Shown here in pieces: positions 9,091 through 18,146 of a stretch of 64,000 nt of DNA. The stretch comes from Bacillota bacterium (GTDB lineage: Bacteria; Bacillota; Clostridia; Christensenellales; SZUA-584), in the NCBI GenBank assembly GCA_023461435.1, contig JAEYLC010000031.1, forward strand, positions 109,746 through 173,745. The letters are read 5' to 3'. The notes under the pieces are model-generated. The model made no database searches. It had not been told where the DNA came from and saw only the letters and a list, made by a program, of their open reading frames with translations. Numbering within the stretch: the first letter of the stretch is position 1; the number at the start of each line of letters is the position of its first letter. The translations under genes were made by a program, and so were the position numbers.

Positions 9091-9345
9091 ATATAACGAC
9101 CGAACCCATAACAACATTAAGTTTCAAACGCAAAAATCGATCGTATATATAACCAGATTCAAGAAAGACTCGCCTGACTGTAAAATAAGCCGGAATGTCG
9201 AATACGCAATCGGTGATGGAACAGCATGGGCATGTCTTTTTGATATTTAAAAAAAGATAACGCCGGATGCAAGCGCCATAGATGAGCCGTGCGGCGGTGA
9301 AATGCCTGAGGCAACTCATATTCGGCAAAGGGCAATTTTGAGGGT

Positions 9346-10650
9346 ATGGATATATTGAAAAGGATCTTTTTTGTTCAAAGCATTAAAAAGAGCTTGAAAG
9401 GCAAGAGCGTATTGCTGATGCTTTCGCTCGGAATTGTGCCGCTGCTCATATTCGGTATTATCACGATTTTTATTCTGAGCGCCATTGGCAAAGATCAGGC
9501 GGCAAGTATTCAGCAAAATATAACTATGGTGATCATCGTTTTTGCGGCGCTGATGACCATATCTGTACTGCAGTTTATTTTATATCAGCGCTTCGCACGC
9601 AGAAAAATCATTTTCCCGATTAAGACGATTATCCGTGCTTTCAGCGATCTTCAGGAGGGAAAGGTTATTGCGTGGAAGCGGCTCGACGTGAAATCCGAAG
9701 ATGAAATCGGTGAATTGGAAATGCTCTTCAATTCATTTATCGATGCCCGTGAAGACATCACTTTGCAAAGAAAACTCGAACGAAAGCTCAACGAGCAGAA
9801 CCGTGAGCTGCAGGAAGCTCTGGAGATGCTCAAAAGCACGCAACTGCAAATGGTTCAGCAAGAGCGGCTGGCGGCCATCGGGCAGCTTGCGGCCGGTGTG
9901 GCGCATGAAATCAACAACCCTCTCGGATATGTGAGCGGCAACGCCGATATGCTCAAAATATACGTCCAGCGGTATGAACGCGTACTGACGCAGATGCACC
10001 GCCGGATGAAAGAGCAGCAGTCCGGCAGCGCATGCTGTGGTTATCTTGATGATATCTGGGAGGAGAGTAAAATTGACATGGTAATTGCGGATATGCCGGA
10101 CCTGATGACGGATATCACCGAAGGTTTAAAACGCATTGCCGCCATTGTCAACGGGCTCAGAGGGTTTTCGAGAAATAATCTTGTGGAAGGCAAGAGCACA
10201 TACGATCTCAATGAAGGGATCAAAACGACGCTGCTCGTTGCCAACAACGAAATTAAATACAATTGCGATGTGGGCCTTGAGCTTCAGGATATTCCGCCCG
10301 TTTATGCGAACGGAGGACAGATCAATCAGGTGCTTTTGAATATCATCATCAACGCGTGTCATGCCATTCGCGCAAAATTTGCGAATGAAAAAGGGCTGAT
10401 TACCATCAAAACATACTCACAGGGCGAGCAAGTCTTCTGCAGCATATCCGACAACGGATGCGGGATGTCCGAGGAGGTGAGAGGCCGGATATTTGAGCCT
10501 TTCTTTACAACGAAGCCGGTGGGGCAGGGAACCGGGCTGGGGCTCGGTATCGTCTATGATATCATTTGCAAACAGCATGACGGCAGCATTGATGTGGAGT
10601 CAAGCCCGGGTGAGGGAACATGCTTTAAGTTTGCGCTGGCAGTGAAATAG
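9346..10650 (+). CDS. Membrane sensor histidine kinase with HAMP domain
   Basis: The 434-residue kinase has two predicted membrane helices (about 22-46 and 58-78) with almost no extracellular loop, then a HAMP domain (about 85-140), a coiled-coil linker, a HisKA helix with His187 (AGVAHEINNPLG) and a full ATPase domain (N-box near 330, DNGCGM, then GTGLGLGI). This ATRY/NtrB-like H-box is common in kinases sensing internal or membrane signals. It is followed 12 bases on by the receiver-HDOD gene, its likely partner. A 255-base spacer upstream shows no gene. Confidence 0.85.
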   Translation: MDILKRIFFVQSIKKSLKGKSVLLMLSLGIVPLLIFGIITIFILSAIGKDQAASIQQNITMVIIVFAALMTISVLQFILYQRFARRKIIFPIKTIIRAFSDLQEGKVIAWKRLDVKSEDEIGELEMLFNSFIDAREDITLQRKLERKLNEQNRELQEALEMLKSTQLQMVQQERLAAIGQLAAGVAHEINNPLGYVSGNADMLKIYVQRYERVLTQMHRRMKEQQSGSACCGYLDDIWEESKIDMVIADMPDLMTDITEGLKRIAAIVNGLRGFSRNNLVEGKSTYDLNEGIKTTLLVANNEIKYNCDVGLELQDIPPVYANGGQINQVLLNIIINACHAIRAKFANEKGLITIKTYSQGEQVFCSISDNGCGMSEEVRGRIFEPFFTTKPVGQGTGLGLGIVYDIICKQHDGSIDVESSPGEGTCFKFALAVK

Positions 10651-10662
10651 GCGGGAGAAAAG

Positions 10663-11829
10663 ATGAAAAAGATACTCGTGGTCGATGACGAAACGGCGAT
10701 ACTCAATTCCTTGCGCCGTGTTCTGCAAAATTTATGCTATGAAGTGGTGTCCGCAGATAACGGCATCAAAGCCCTGGAACTGATGGCAGGGCAGCCGATC
10801 GATCTCGTGATCAGCGACATGAGAATGCCCGGTATGGACGGGTATGAGCTGCTTTCGCGCGTGAAGGAGCTGTATCCGAATACGGTCAGAATCATACTGA
10901 GCGGGTACGCGGATGAAAAGCTTGTGATGAAAGCGCTGCTTAAAAACATTGCGCGCACTTATTTGTTTAAACCGTGGGACAACAAGGAGCTGGCCGAACT
11001 GATCGGTTATTTATTTGAGACGGAAAATTTGCTGCAGTGCAATCTGCTCTCGATGATCAACAACGCGGAAGACCTTCCGACGATCAAATCAAGCTACAGC
11101 CAAATACTGTCGAAGATCGATCAGGACGCGGAAATCGCCGTTGTGGCCAAAGCCATCACGGCAGACCAGACGGTGGCGGGAAAGATTCTTCATATCGCCA
11201 ATTCGGCGTTTTACGGCCTGAAAACCGGATCGGTGATGGAGGCGATAAAATACCTCGGGCTAAAAGCCATACGCGATATCGTGCTGTCCACGCCGATCAT
11301 GGACGCTTTTAAAGTGTCGGGGCGGCTCGTTGCGATTATGGACAATCAGTGGACCCATGCTTTTTATACAAATAAGGTGCTTGTCTTCCTGTATGAGAAG
11401 TTCTTCCGAAAGAAGTTATCGGAAATTGAGGGGAATGCCGGGCTGCTGCATAACATCGGCTGTGCCTTTCTGATCAAGCACAGACACGTCGATTATATGG
11501 CCATTAAAAAGCGCTCTGCTCAGGAATCAAGCTTCGACAGCGAGCTGGAGCGCGACATTCTGGGGTTTACGCACTGCGAGGCGGGAGGGTATCTGTTGAG
11601 CTGGTGGGATCTGCCGTATCCGATCGTCGAATGCGCGCTTTATCACCACACGCCTTTTGACAAGCGGATCATCAATAAGGAGCTCGTGATGTCGGTGCAT
11701 CTGGCTCAGAAGTACGCGTACGATTTTATTTTGGAGAAAAACATGGAAAGCTTTTTTCCCGAGGTCTATGAAGCGCTGTCTGTGGACAAAGACAAATTCG
11801 ATCGCGCGATCGAGGATCTGAACGAATAA
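10663..11829 (+). CDS. Response regulator with HDOD output domain
   Basis: The 388-residue protein has an N-terminal receiver (1-120; Asp9, phosphoacceptor Asp52, Ser80, Lys103) joined to an HDOD domain (about 140-340, including ITADQTVAGKILHIANSAFYG). HDOD is an HD-related fold that usually lacks a full metal site and acts in signalling by binding partners. The gene follows the kinase with a 12-base gap and RBS GGGAG. Output could be control of c-di-GMP or other HD-type signalling, but this cannot be decided here. Its 3' end faces the transglutaminase gene with a 32-base gap. Confidence 0.85.
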   Translation: MKKILVVDDETAILNSLRRVLQNLCYEVVSADNGIKALELMAGQPIDLVISDMRMPGMDGYELLSRVKELYPNTVRIILSGYADEKLVMKALLKNIARTYLFKPWDNKELAELIGYLFETENLLQCNLLSMINNAEDLPTIKSSYSQILSKIDQDAEIAVVAKAITADQTVAGKILHIANSAFYGLKTGSVMEAIKYLGLKAIRDIVLSTPIMDAFKVSGRLVAIMDNQWTHAFYTNKVLVFLYEKFFRKKLSEIEGNAGLLHNIGCAFLIKHRHVDYMAIKKRSAQESSFDSELERDILGFTHCEAGGYLLSWWDLPYPIVECALYHHTPFDKRIINKELVMSVHLAQKYAYDFILEKNMESFFPEVYEALSVDKDKFDRAIEDLNE

Positions 11830-11861
11830 AGCCGGAGGGTCAGCCGCGCTTGACAGTTCCG

Positions 11862-14153
11862 TTATGGGAGCCGCCTGTATTTGATGATCCGGGTCCAAAG
11901 ATAACCGAAAAGACCAAGCTCGCGGCGGAGACGCCGTTCGAGCTCGTCACTGAATGCCGAGAGCCGCTTCACATCTTCAGCCGTGGGTTCTTCCCGGCCA
12001 AACCGCATACGGATGACGGGCGCACTGGCTTGCGTCATTTTTTGTTCACCCAGCCTTGCGTCGACGCGCCGGGCAAAGCTTGTGATGGTATCGGACGGAG
12101 TCAGCAGTATACCGAGACAGGCGGCCTGATGCAGTATTCTGCGATAATACAGATCCATTCTGTCATTGTTGCTCGTATATTTGCGGGGCAGCCGCAGCCC
12201 GGCGCCGCGCTTTTGAAGCATGAGATAACGGATCAGTATATACACGGCGGCCAATACCAGCAGGCCTGCGAACGTGATCAGGACGATCAGAAACGCTTGC
12301 GGCATACGTTCGTTTCTGAGTGAATCCACATCGAGATCCGAAATCGAGTCGGCGTCCGGTGTGGGTATTGGCGGTGCAAAGTTGGACGACTGCTGCGTCA
12401 TCTCAACGACTGCGTTCTCGTTAAAATTCCAGCTCGTCGCGTCGAAGGGGACCCAGCCGATCCCCTGAAAATACACCTCCGTCCATGCATGGGCCATCGC
12501 GTTGGTCGCGACATACGAGTCGGCCGCTTTTGTGAACGGGCTTTTTTTCAGGCCGAATCCAATCACATAGCGCGCGGGCAAGCCGGCGCAGCGCGACATC
12601 ACCGTCATGGCGCTTGCGAAATAGACGCAATACCCTTGTCTCTCCTGCAGGAAGGAAGCGACGAAGTCTTCGCCTTCAGGCGGATTGCCCGGGGTCAGCG
12701 TATATTCGCAATGGCTTGAAAGCCAGCCGCTTATCGCGAGAGCCTTTTCATACGGCGTTTGACAGCCCGAGGTGATTTCCCCGACCGTATCATAAACCAA
12801 TTGAGGCAGGGTATCGGGCAGCGGCAGGTATTCGTTTTTGATGCCCTCCAGAGCCGGGTCGGCATTTTGTGACGTGAGCTGTTCGAGCGCCAGCATATTG
12901 TCGTCAAAATCAGCCGCCGATGTGTCAAACACGACGGTATCGAGTGAATAATCGAATTTACGCTGCGCATCGATCGTAAACAACTCGGATTGATTGTTAA
13001 AGAATATATCGGCCGTATCGGGGTTCTCGCTTTTTATCGATGCGATCCGGCCCGCAAAAAACAATGTCCGCCCCTTCACAGAGCTCGTGATTGCAAATTC
13101 GGCAGGTGCGGTGACTTTGCCGAAGAGTTCCCGAATCCGGGGGCTGCCGCTTGGCTTATTAAGGCCGAAGGCATCTGTTTTCGGCGCATTCCAAAGCAGG
13201 CTTTGGAATCTGTGACGCTGCCGGGAAAAAGAGTCGTACCAGCTTGTTCCGTCGTAGGTGTCGAACACAACGCCGGTCAAACGGGTGGGTGTGGTTGTCT
13301 TGACCCTCAAAACAATATCGTTATTGACGGCAATATCTCCGCCAAGCCTGTTTTCCAGCGGAGAAAAACCGGTCAGCCCCATGTTGAACGAGCCGTCCGC
13401 GGGAGACGCAGACTTGTTGAAACCCAGAAAATCGACGACATCCTGAACGGTGTTGACAAACGGTTTGCACAGCCAGTCGTTGTCCTTTTCCGGCGCAACG
13501 ATCAGCACGACGCCGAGTAGCACGGGCATCAGTATGATCGCCGAAACGGACAGCATGGCGCTCGATATGCCGCTGCCCTCACGACTGCTGATTTTATTGC
13601 CGCGCATTTTGGCGAGGGAGACAAACAGCACGAACAGCAGCATGATCAAAACGGGCCACAGCGCGCCGGATTTACTCAATACCGCCGTGATAAGCATCGC
13701 GAGCACGGCGGGCGGGAGTATATAAAAGAAAAATAGCCTGCGGAAAAAAAGGAAAATCAGCGCGGCCACAGGCAGGACATAAGCCGCATGGATGATGATC
13801 ATGCTCCCGTTAACAGAATAGGGCAGAATATCCGTATACCCGCTTGCGCACCATTGAAAAAAGCCGCCGATATACGACAGAACCGCGTTGTTGGTCTCCA
13901 GCAGCGAGGAAATGGACACGGCCAGAATGGCCGCCAATGCCAGAAATGACGGCAGTATCCACCATTTGCGGGAAAACAAGACGACCAGGACGATATCCGC
14001 GAGCATAAACAACAGGCATTCGCCCCATCCCACATCCATACGAAAGACAGGAAAAAGGAGAATGCAAATGGCTGTGCCCAGCAGCACACTGCAAAAGGCA
14101 TCCGCCAGCAGCTCTGCGTTTTTCGAATTCAGAAACTTCATCTCGTTCCTCAT
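11862..14153 (-). CDS. Membrane transglutaminase-like protein (TgpA/DUF3488 type)
   Basis: The 763-residue protein has six or so N-terminal membrane helices (about 13-200), an extracytoplasmic transglutaminase-like domain and one more helix near 625-650 before a cytoplasmic tail. The catalytic triad is visible as Cys in QGYCVYFASA, His in MAHAWTEVY and Asp in WVPFDAT. It ends the MoxR-DUF58-transglutaminase operon, a widespread trio of unknown cellular role, perhaps in envelope protein maturation. The start is in an ATGA overlap with the DUF58 stop; ATG 14141 is an alternative start. Confidence 0.85.
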   Translation of the reverse strand: MRNEMKFLNSKNAELLADAFCSVLLGTAICILLFPVFRMDVGWGECLLFMLADIVLVVLFSRKWWILPSFLALAAILAVSISSLLETNNAVLSYIGGFFQWCASGYTDILPYSVNGSMIIIHAAYVLPVAALIFLFFRRLFFFYILPPAVLAMLITAVLSKSGALWPVLIMLLFVLFVSLAKMRGNKISSREGSGISSAMLSVSAIILMPVLLGVVLIVAPEKDNDWLCKPFVNTVQDVVDFLGFNKSASPADGSFNMGLTGFSPLENRLGGDIAVNNDIVLRVKTTTPTRLTGVVFDTYDGTSWYDSFSRQRHRFQSLLWNAPKTDAFGLNKPSGSPRIRELFGKVTAPAEFAITSSVKGRTLFFAGRIASIKSENPDTADIFFNNQSELFTIDAQRKFDYSLDTVVFDTSAADFDDNMLALEQLTSQNADPALEGIKNEYLPLPDTLPQLVYDTVGEITSGCQTPYEKALAISGWLSSHCEYTLTPGNPPEGEDFVASFLQERQGYCVYFASAMTVMSRCAGLPARYVIGFGLKKSPFTKAADSYVATNAMAHAWTEVYFQGIGWVPFDATSWNFNENAVVEMTQQSSNFAPPIPTPDADSISDLDVDSLRNERMPQAFLIVLITFAGLLVLAAVYILIRYLMLQKRGAGLRLPRKYTSNNDRMDLYYRRILHQAACLGILLTPSDTITSFARRVDARLGEQKMTQASAPVIRMRFGREEPTAEDVKRLSAFSDELERRLRRELGLFGYLWTRIIKYRRLP

Positions 14154-15316
14154 AAAAGCATGCCGCTGAGCCTCGCAGCGGCGTCAGCGCCCGGCTCCAC
14201 ATTGAGAGCCGGAATCGGCGTGCCGTTTTTCTGTCCTCCCACCAACACCATCGAAACCGCCGTTTGGGCCGAAAAGAGCGAATGGATCATCTGAGTTAAA
14301 GACGGCGAGGGGTCGTGAGTCAGAATAAACAAAGATTTCGCTGCCGACGCCTCGGTATAGGCTCTTTTGATCACGTCTGTCAGCTTCGAAGTCTGTTCAA
14401 AGGGAAGCAGCGCGAGATGGCGGCGTAAATTATCAAAACCGGATATGGATTCGCACCGGTAAGTGGTGCTTAAGCCGGTGGCGCTGAACAGGCTTACGGC
14501 CTGGTTTTTTGCCAGACTGTAGAGCGATATGCACGCAGCGCATTCGCAGACGGTATCCGCGAAAATGAGGGCTTCCTCACCGCTCATATCGTGAAGCCCG
14601 GTGTCAATCAAAAGTATGATATGACTGCGCTCCGGATACTCATATTGTTTTACGTACAGCTCGCCGAGCTGGGCGGATTTTTTCCAATTGATGTGCTTAA
14701 TCGGGTCGCCGTTTTGATAAAGACGCGCGCCTGAGACGCTGTCTCCGTGCTCGGCGTGTTTTAAATATGTGGCGCGGTGCAGCTTTGAGTCGGTCATCTG
14801 GCTGGGCAGAGAATCGGGAATGTCGGCTCTGGGCAACACGGTCAGCTCCGGTATACGGTAAAAAGAAAAACGCCGCATATCGAAGGACATCGTGACAAGG
14901 CCGAAAATATCGGTGACCTTGATTTTGGTCATTCCGATACCGTAGCGCCCCCTGTAAGGCGTGGTCACGGGCAGCTCAAAAACCTGCCCCGAATAAGGGG
15001 CAAGGCTGAACAGGAGGTTGATATTTTCGCGCAGCGACACAACGCGGACATGAACCTCGATGAGCGACAGCGGAACCGGACGCTCGTTGACGATTTCAAG
15101 ATACAAAGAGGTCTCTTCGCCCTTGACGCGAATTTTATCCGACAGCTCCTGTTTGTATGAAAATGAGCGAAACGTCCAGAAATTGATGATGATCATCGCG
15201 AGCACGACAAAGAGCTGCGTCAAAAAAACGATATAATAGATGCGAAGGCCCGTGTACATGCCAAATATCAAGCAAATGAACATGATGGCATAATACGACC
15301 ATTTAATCGCCTTCAT
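14150..15316 (-). CDS. DUF58 domain protein
   Basis: From ATG 15316 the protein is 388 residues with two N-terminal membrane helices, a beta-rich part and a C-terminal DUF58/von Willebrand-like domain containing the family signature HINWKKSAQLGELYVK. The start overlaps the MoxR stop as ATGA; the longer frame to 15352 lies wholly inside MoxR and is not used. DUF58 proteins occur beside MoxR ATPases and membrane transglutaminases, as here, and are thought to be targets or partners of MoxR. Confidence 0.88.
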   Translation of the reverse strand: MKAIKWSYYAIMFICLIFGMYTGLRIYYIVFLTQLFVVLAMIIINFWTFRSFSYKQELSDKIRVKGEETSLYLEIVNERPVPLSLIEVHVRVVSLRENINLLFSLAPYSGQVFELPVTTPYRGRYGIGMTKIKVTDIFGLVTMSFDMRRFSFYRIPELTVLPRADIPDSLPSQMTDSKLHRATYLKHAEHGDSVSGARLYQNGDPIKHINWKKSAQLGELYVKQYEYPERSHIILLIDTGLHDMSGEEALIFADTVCECAACISLYSLAKNQAVSLFSATGLSTTYRCESISGFDNLRRHLALLPFEQTSKLTDVIKRAYTEASAAKSLFILTHDPSPSLTQMIHSLFSAQTAVSMVLVGGQKNGTPIPALNVEPGADAAARLSGMLL

Positions 15317-16263
15317 GATACGCCGGGCACTCTGACGGATTGAAGAATCCACTGCACGAGATCCTCGGCCGTGTCGTTTTCCTGCACGGCCTCGAGGCTC
15401 AGCACGAGCCGGTGCGCAAGCACGGGCACGGCCATTGTCTGAACATCATCGGGCAGCGTGTAATTGCGGCCCTGCAGCATGGCTCGGGCCATTGCGGCGT
15501 TCATCAGCGCAAGAGAGCCGCGCGGGCTGATGCCGAGAGTGATGCGGCTGTGATGGCGCGTGGCTTCGGCAATTGAGACAATGTAATCCATGACCGCGTC
15601 TTCGCAGATGATGCCGGCATGGAAGGCGCGCAGCTGCATGATATCTTCCGCGGCTGCGACAGGCTCAATGGTATCGAGCGGCTTTTCTCCTTTGTTGCGC
15701 TTTAAAATATCGAGCTCTTCGCCTTTTTTCGGATAACCGATGGACAGCTTGAACAAAAAACGGTCAAGCTGCGCCTCGGGCAGCGGGTATGTGCCCACAT
15801 GCTCAACGGGGTTCTGTGTGGCCAGCACGATGAAGGGCTGAGGAACGGGATAGCTGACACTGTCGATCGTAACCTGAGCTTCCTGCATCACCTCAAGAAG
15901 GCTGGACTGCGTTTTGGGGCTGGTGCGGTTGATTTCATCAGCCAGCACAACCTGCGCCATCACGCCGCCGAATATCACATCCCGTTCACTTGTTCGTGTA
16001 TTGAATATCGTGTAACCCGTGACGTCGGACGGAAGCACATCGGGCGTGAACTGGATACGGCGGTACGAGCATTTTAATGACCGGGCGAGCGCGGAGACGA
16101 GCGTCGTTTTTCCAAGGCCCGGAACATCCTCAATGAGCACATGTCCGCTGCAGATAAGTGCGGCCAAAATCATATCGACAATGCTTTCCTTGCCGACAAT
16201 AACCTTTCCGATGTTTTCCTTGATGCGCGAAACCAGGTTCAGGCTGTGTTTAATGTCGTCCAT
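15313..16263 (-). CDS. MoxR-family AAA+ ATPase
   Basis: The 316-residue ATPase shows Walker A (GLGKTT), Walker B with sensor (LADEINRTSPKTQSSLLE) and the AAA lid domain at the C terminus. MoxR proteins are chaperone-like ATPases that mature partner complexes, often with DUF58/VWA proteins. The chosen start, ATG 16263, has GAGGGC upstream and a family-like N terminus (MDDIKHSLNLV); an earlier in-frame codon at 16311 lacks a ribosome site. It heads the three-gene operon and is transcribed away from the recombinase cassette. Confidence 0.9.
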   Translation of the reverse strand: MDDIKHSLNLVSRIKENIGKVIVGKESIVDMILAALICSGHVLIEDVPGLGKTTLVSALARSLKCSYRRIQFTPDVLPSDVTGYTIFNTRTSERDVIFGGVMAQVVLADEINRTSPKTQSSLLEVMQEAQVTIDSVSYPVPQPFIVLATQNPVEHVGTYPLPEAQLDRFLFKLSIGYPKKGEELDILKRNKGEKPLDTIEPVAAAEDIMQLRAFHAGIICEDAVMDYIVSIAEATRHHSRITLGISPRGSLALMNAAMARAMLQGRNYTLPDDVQTMAVPVLAHRLVLSLEAVQENDTAEDLVQWILQSVRVPGVS

Positions 16264-16314
16264 AACAAATGCCCTCGCAAAGTGATTATTAACAATAAGA
16301 GGTCGAATCACTAT

Positions 16315-16343
16315 ATTGTACTATGGATCACAATATTTTTCGA
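16315..16343 (-). promoter_or_regulatory. Possible promoter of the MoxR operon
   Basis: Read on the minus strand, TCGAAA (16338-16343) and TACAAT (16315-16320) are 17 bases apart, about 50 bases before the moxR start. The -35 box matches the consensus at four of six bases. Confidence 0.4.
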
Positions 16344-16417
16344 GGTGTTTTTTTGACAATAATGTATACAAAACCAGAAATGAAGAAATTAATGAGATAC
16401 ATCTTTTTGGGGGCTTA

Positions 16418-16466
16418 CGAGGGTTGTCAGGGCCGGGACAAGCCTATTCACAAAAGACAACCCTCG
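16418..16466. repeat. 11-bp inverted repeat between moxR and the recombinase
   Basis: CGAGGGTTGTC (16418-16428) and its exact reverse complement (16456-16466) flank a 27-base spacer. No T-tract follows, so it is not an obvious terminator; a regulator or recombinase accessory site is possible. Confidence 0.5.
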
Positions 16467-16595
16467 CTGAAAACACTATAATTCTATTGACTTAACCACC
16501 ACTTAACAGTGTGAAAAAAATCACCAGAATAATTTCAGTCTGCCGCATTGCATGATGAAGAATAAAAAAAGAGCTGACGTACTCAATTACAGGGA

Positions 16596-16634
16596 AATTA
16601 ATGCCGCAGTATATCTTATACTGCGGCATTAATT
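16596..16634 (+). repeat. Left recombination-site candidate (39-bp palindrome with TCT centre)
   Basis: Two perfect 18-base arms (16596-16613 and 16617-16634) surround the asymmetric centre TCT. The inner 27 bases (16602-16628) are the exact reverse complement of 18001-18027 on the other side of the recombinase gene. No T-run follows on either strand, so a terminator is less likely than a recombinase or protein-binding site. Confidence 0.7.
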
Positions 16635-16718
16635 ATAACTGTGTCGTATCCATATTATAAAAAATAGTAGAAAAAATTTCAAGTATCAATGAATAATTTG
16701 TTGAAAAATATCAGATAA

Positions 16719-16761
16719 TGTCGAAAAAAACCTGAATGACCGTGGAAAAAGGTCATATAAT
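16719..16761 (+). promoter_or_regulatory. Upstream region of the recombinase: TGTCGAA site and TATAAT box
   Basis: TGTCGAA at 16719-16725 matches the Spo0A-box core, and TATAAT at 16756-16761 is a good -10 box without a convincing -35. A short dyad, TGACC...GGTCA, lies directly upstream of the -10. The promoter may need an activator. The 7-base core could occur by chance. Confidence 0.35.
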
Positions 16762-16807
16762 ACTACTTGCGTCGTCAAAAAAAACGTCAAAAAGGGGGAT
16801 GGCATAC

Positions 16808-17977
16808 ATGAGCAAACGGGGTGAAAACATATACAAAAGAAAAGACAGACGCTGGGAGGCTAGAATTAAGGGAGGTAACGGACAGTATATTTCTGTGTAT
16901 GGGAAAACCTATACCGAGGCCAAAGAAAAAAGAAATGCGAAGATCAAGGAGGACGATTCCAAAGCTCACTATTCAAAATCTGACAAGAGTGATCCGGGCC
17001 AGGATATCATGAAGCAGCTGGGAAGTTGGCTGGAAGCGAGTTCAAAAAGGGTTAAGCTGTCAACATATGAGAATTATTATTACTGCATAAAAACATATGT
17101 ATATCCTTACCTTGAGAAATCGAAGACCAAAACTATATCGAAGGCCGAGCTTGAGAGCTTTGTGACCTATATCAGCAACAATCCGTCGCTTTCTTATTCC
17201 TATCAGAATAAAATTCTGACAATATTCAAGGTGGCTTTGCGGTCTATTCTGCAGGAAGATTATAAAAGGATACTGTTGGAATCTCTAAGGCTGCCCAAGA
17301 AGCAGACAAACATTGTTCAAGTTTTTTCCTACGATGAGCAGAGAAGAATAGAAGGGATACTTTTAAAGAACAACAATATAAAATCGCTGTGTATTCTGCT
17401 TTGTTTCTACACCGGACTGCGTTTGGGGGAAATCGGGGCGCTCAAATGGAGCAATATCGATATTTCGGCAAACACGATCACAATCAACGGAACGCTTTCA
17501 AGAAAAAAGAATTTCGGAGACGGCGACAACAAAACGATACTTTATGTGAGCTCACCGAAAAACCGAAGTTCAAATCGTCAGATTCCCTTGCCGGTCTTTC
17601 TCTCGGCCATGCTGCGGCACTATCAGGGGTCTGCCAAAAATCGCGAGGATTGTTTTGTCCTTTCCAATGCGCCCATACCGATGGACACCCGTACATTGCA
17701 GAAGTACTATCGTCTCATTCTGAAAAGAGCTGATATTGACTATCGCAAGTTTCACACGATCCGGCATACGTTTGCAACGCGCGCGCTTGAGATGGGTGTG
17801 GACATCAAAACGGTCAGTGAACTGTTGGGGCACGCTTCGGTCACCAACACACTGAATATCTATGCCCATTCACTGATGGAGCAAAAGAAAAAAGCGATTG
17901 AAAAACTGAGCCTCATACACATTTCTCAGACGAGCAATACGCCGTCAGACACTTTTGACAAAATGGAACAGCCCTGA
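16808..17977 (+). CDS. Tyrosine recombinase / site-specific integrase
   Basis: The 389-residue protein has an AP2-like arm-binding N terminus (about 1-55), a SAM-like core-binding domain (about 65-160) and a complete catalytic domain: Arg205 (TGLRLGE), His316-Arg319 (HTIRH), His342 (LLGH) and the nucleophile Tyr352 (NIYAHS). ATG 16808 is preferred because GGGGG at 16794-16798 lies 9 bases upstream; ATG 16799 touches that ribosome site. No excisionase, relaxase or phage gene is nearby, so this is not a normal integrative element. The gene stands alone between inverted sites, which fits a DNA invertase role. Confidence 0.9.
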   Translation: MSKRGENIYKRKDRRWEARIKGGNGQYISVYGKTYTEAKEKRNAKIKEDDSKAHYSKSDKSDPGQDIMKQLGSWLEASSKRVKLSTYENYYYCIKTYVYPYLEKSKTKTISKAELESFVTYISNNPSLSYSYQNKILTIFKVALRSILQEDYKRILLESLRLPKKQTNIVQVFSYDEQRRIEGILLKNNNIKSLCILLCFYTGLRLGEIGALKWSNIDISANTITINGTLSRKKNFGDGDNKTILYVSSPKNRSSNRQIPLPVFLSAMLRHYQGSAKNREDCFVLSNAPIPMDTRTLQKYYRLILKRADIDYRKFHTIRHTFATRALEMGVDIKTVSELLGHASVTNTLNIYAHSLMEQKKKAIEKLSLIHISQTSNTPSDTFDKMEQP

Positions 17978-17998
17978 TATAAAGCACCATTTAAGCCT

Positions 17999-18029
17999 TT
18001 TGCCGCAGTATAAGATATACTGCGGCAAA
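17999..18029 (+). repeat. Right recombination-site candidate (palindrome with AGA centre)
   Basis: Fourteen-base arms (17999-18012 and 18016-18029) surround the centre AGA. Bases 18001-18027 are the exact reverse complement of 16602-16628. The hairpin starts 22 bases after the recombinase stop but has no T-tract on either strand, so read-through into the HD-GYP operon seems possible. Confidence 0.7.
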
Positions 18030-18146
18030 GTGGGCAAAAAATCAATATAAAAGAATAAAATAACTGTTCAAATTGGTTTTATCTTATCTGGACAATCATA
18101 CACAGAACGGATTCTTATCATAGCATGACAGAAAAGGCAGAGCAAA

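Larger units (their letters stand above)
16596..18029 (+). mobile_element. Putative self-inverting element: tyrosine recombinase between inverted sites
   Basis: One recombinase gene is bounded by two identical 27-bp near-palindromes whose 3-base centres (TCT and AGA) put them in inverted orientation. In the tyrosine recombinase family such sites, with arms of about 11-12 bases around a short spacer, support inversion of the DNA between them. The gene is more AT-rich than its neighbours, suggesting acquisition. The cassette lies between the leftward moxR operon and the rightward HD-GYP-cheW-mcp operon. Inversion itself is inferred, not seen. Confidence 0.6.

Noticed and set aside
16596..18029. 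Normal integrative element or prophage remnant
   Set aside because: No excisionase, relaxase, phage or cargo gene is present, and the end sites are inverted, not direct as attL/attR would be.
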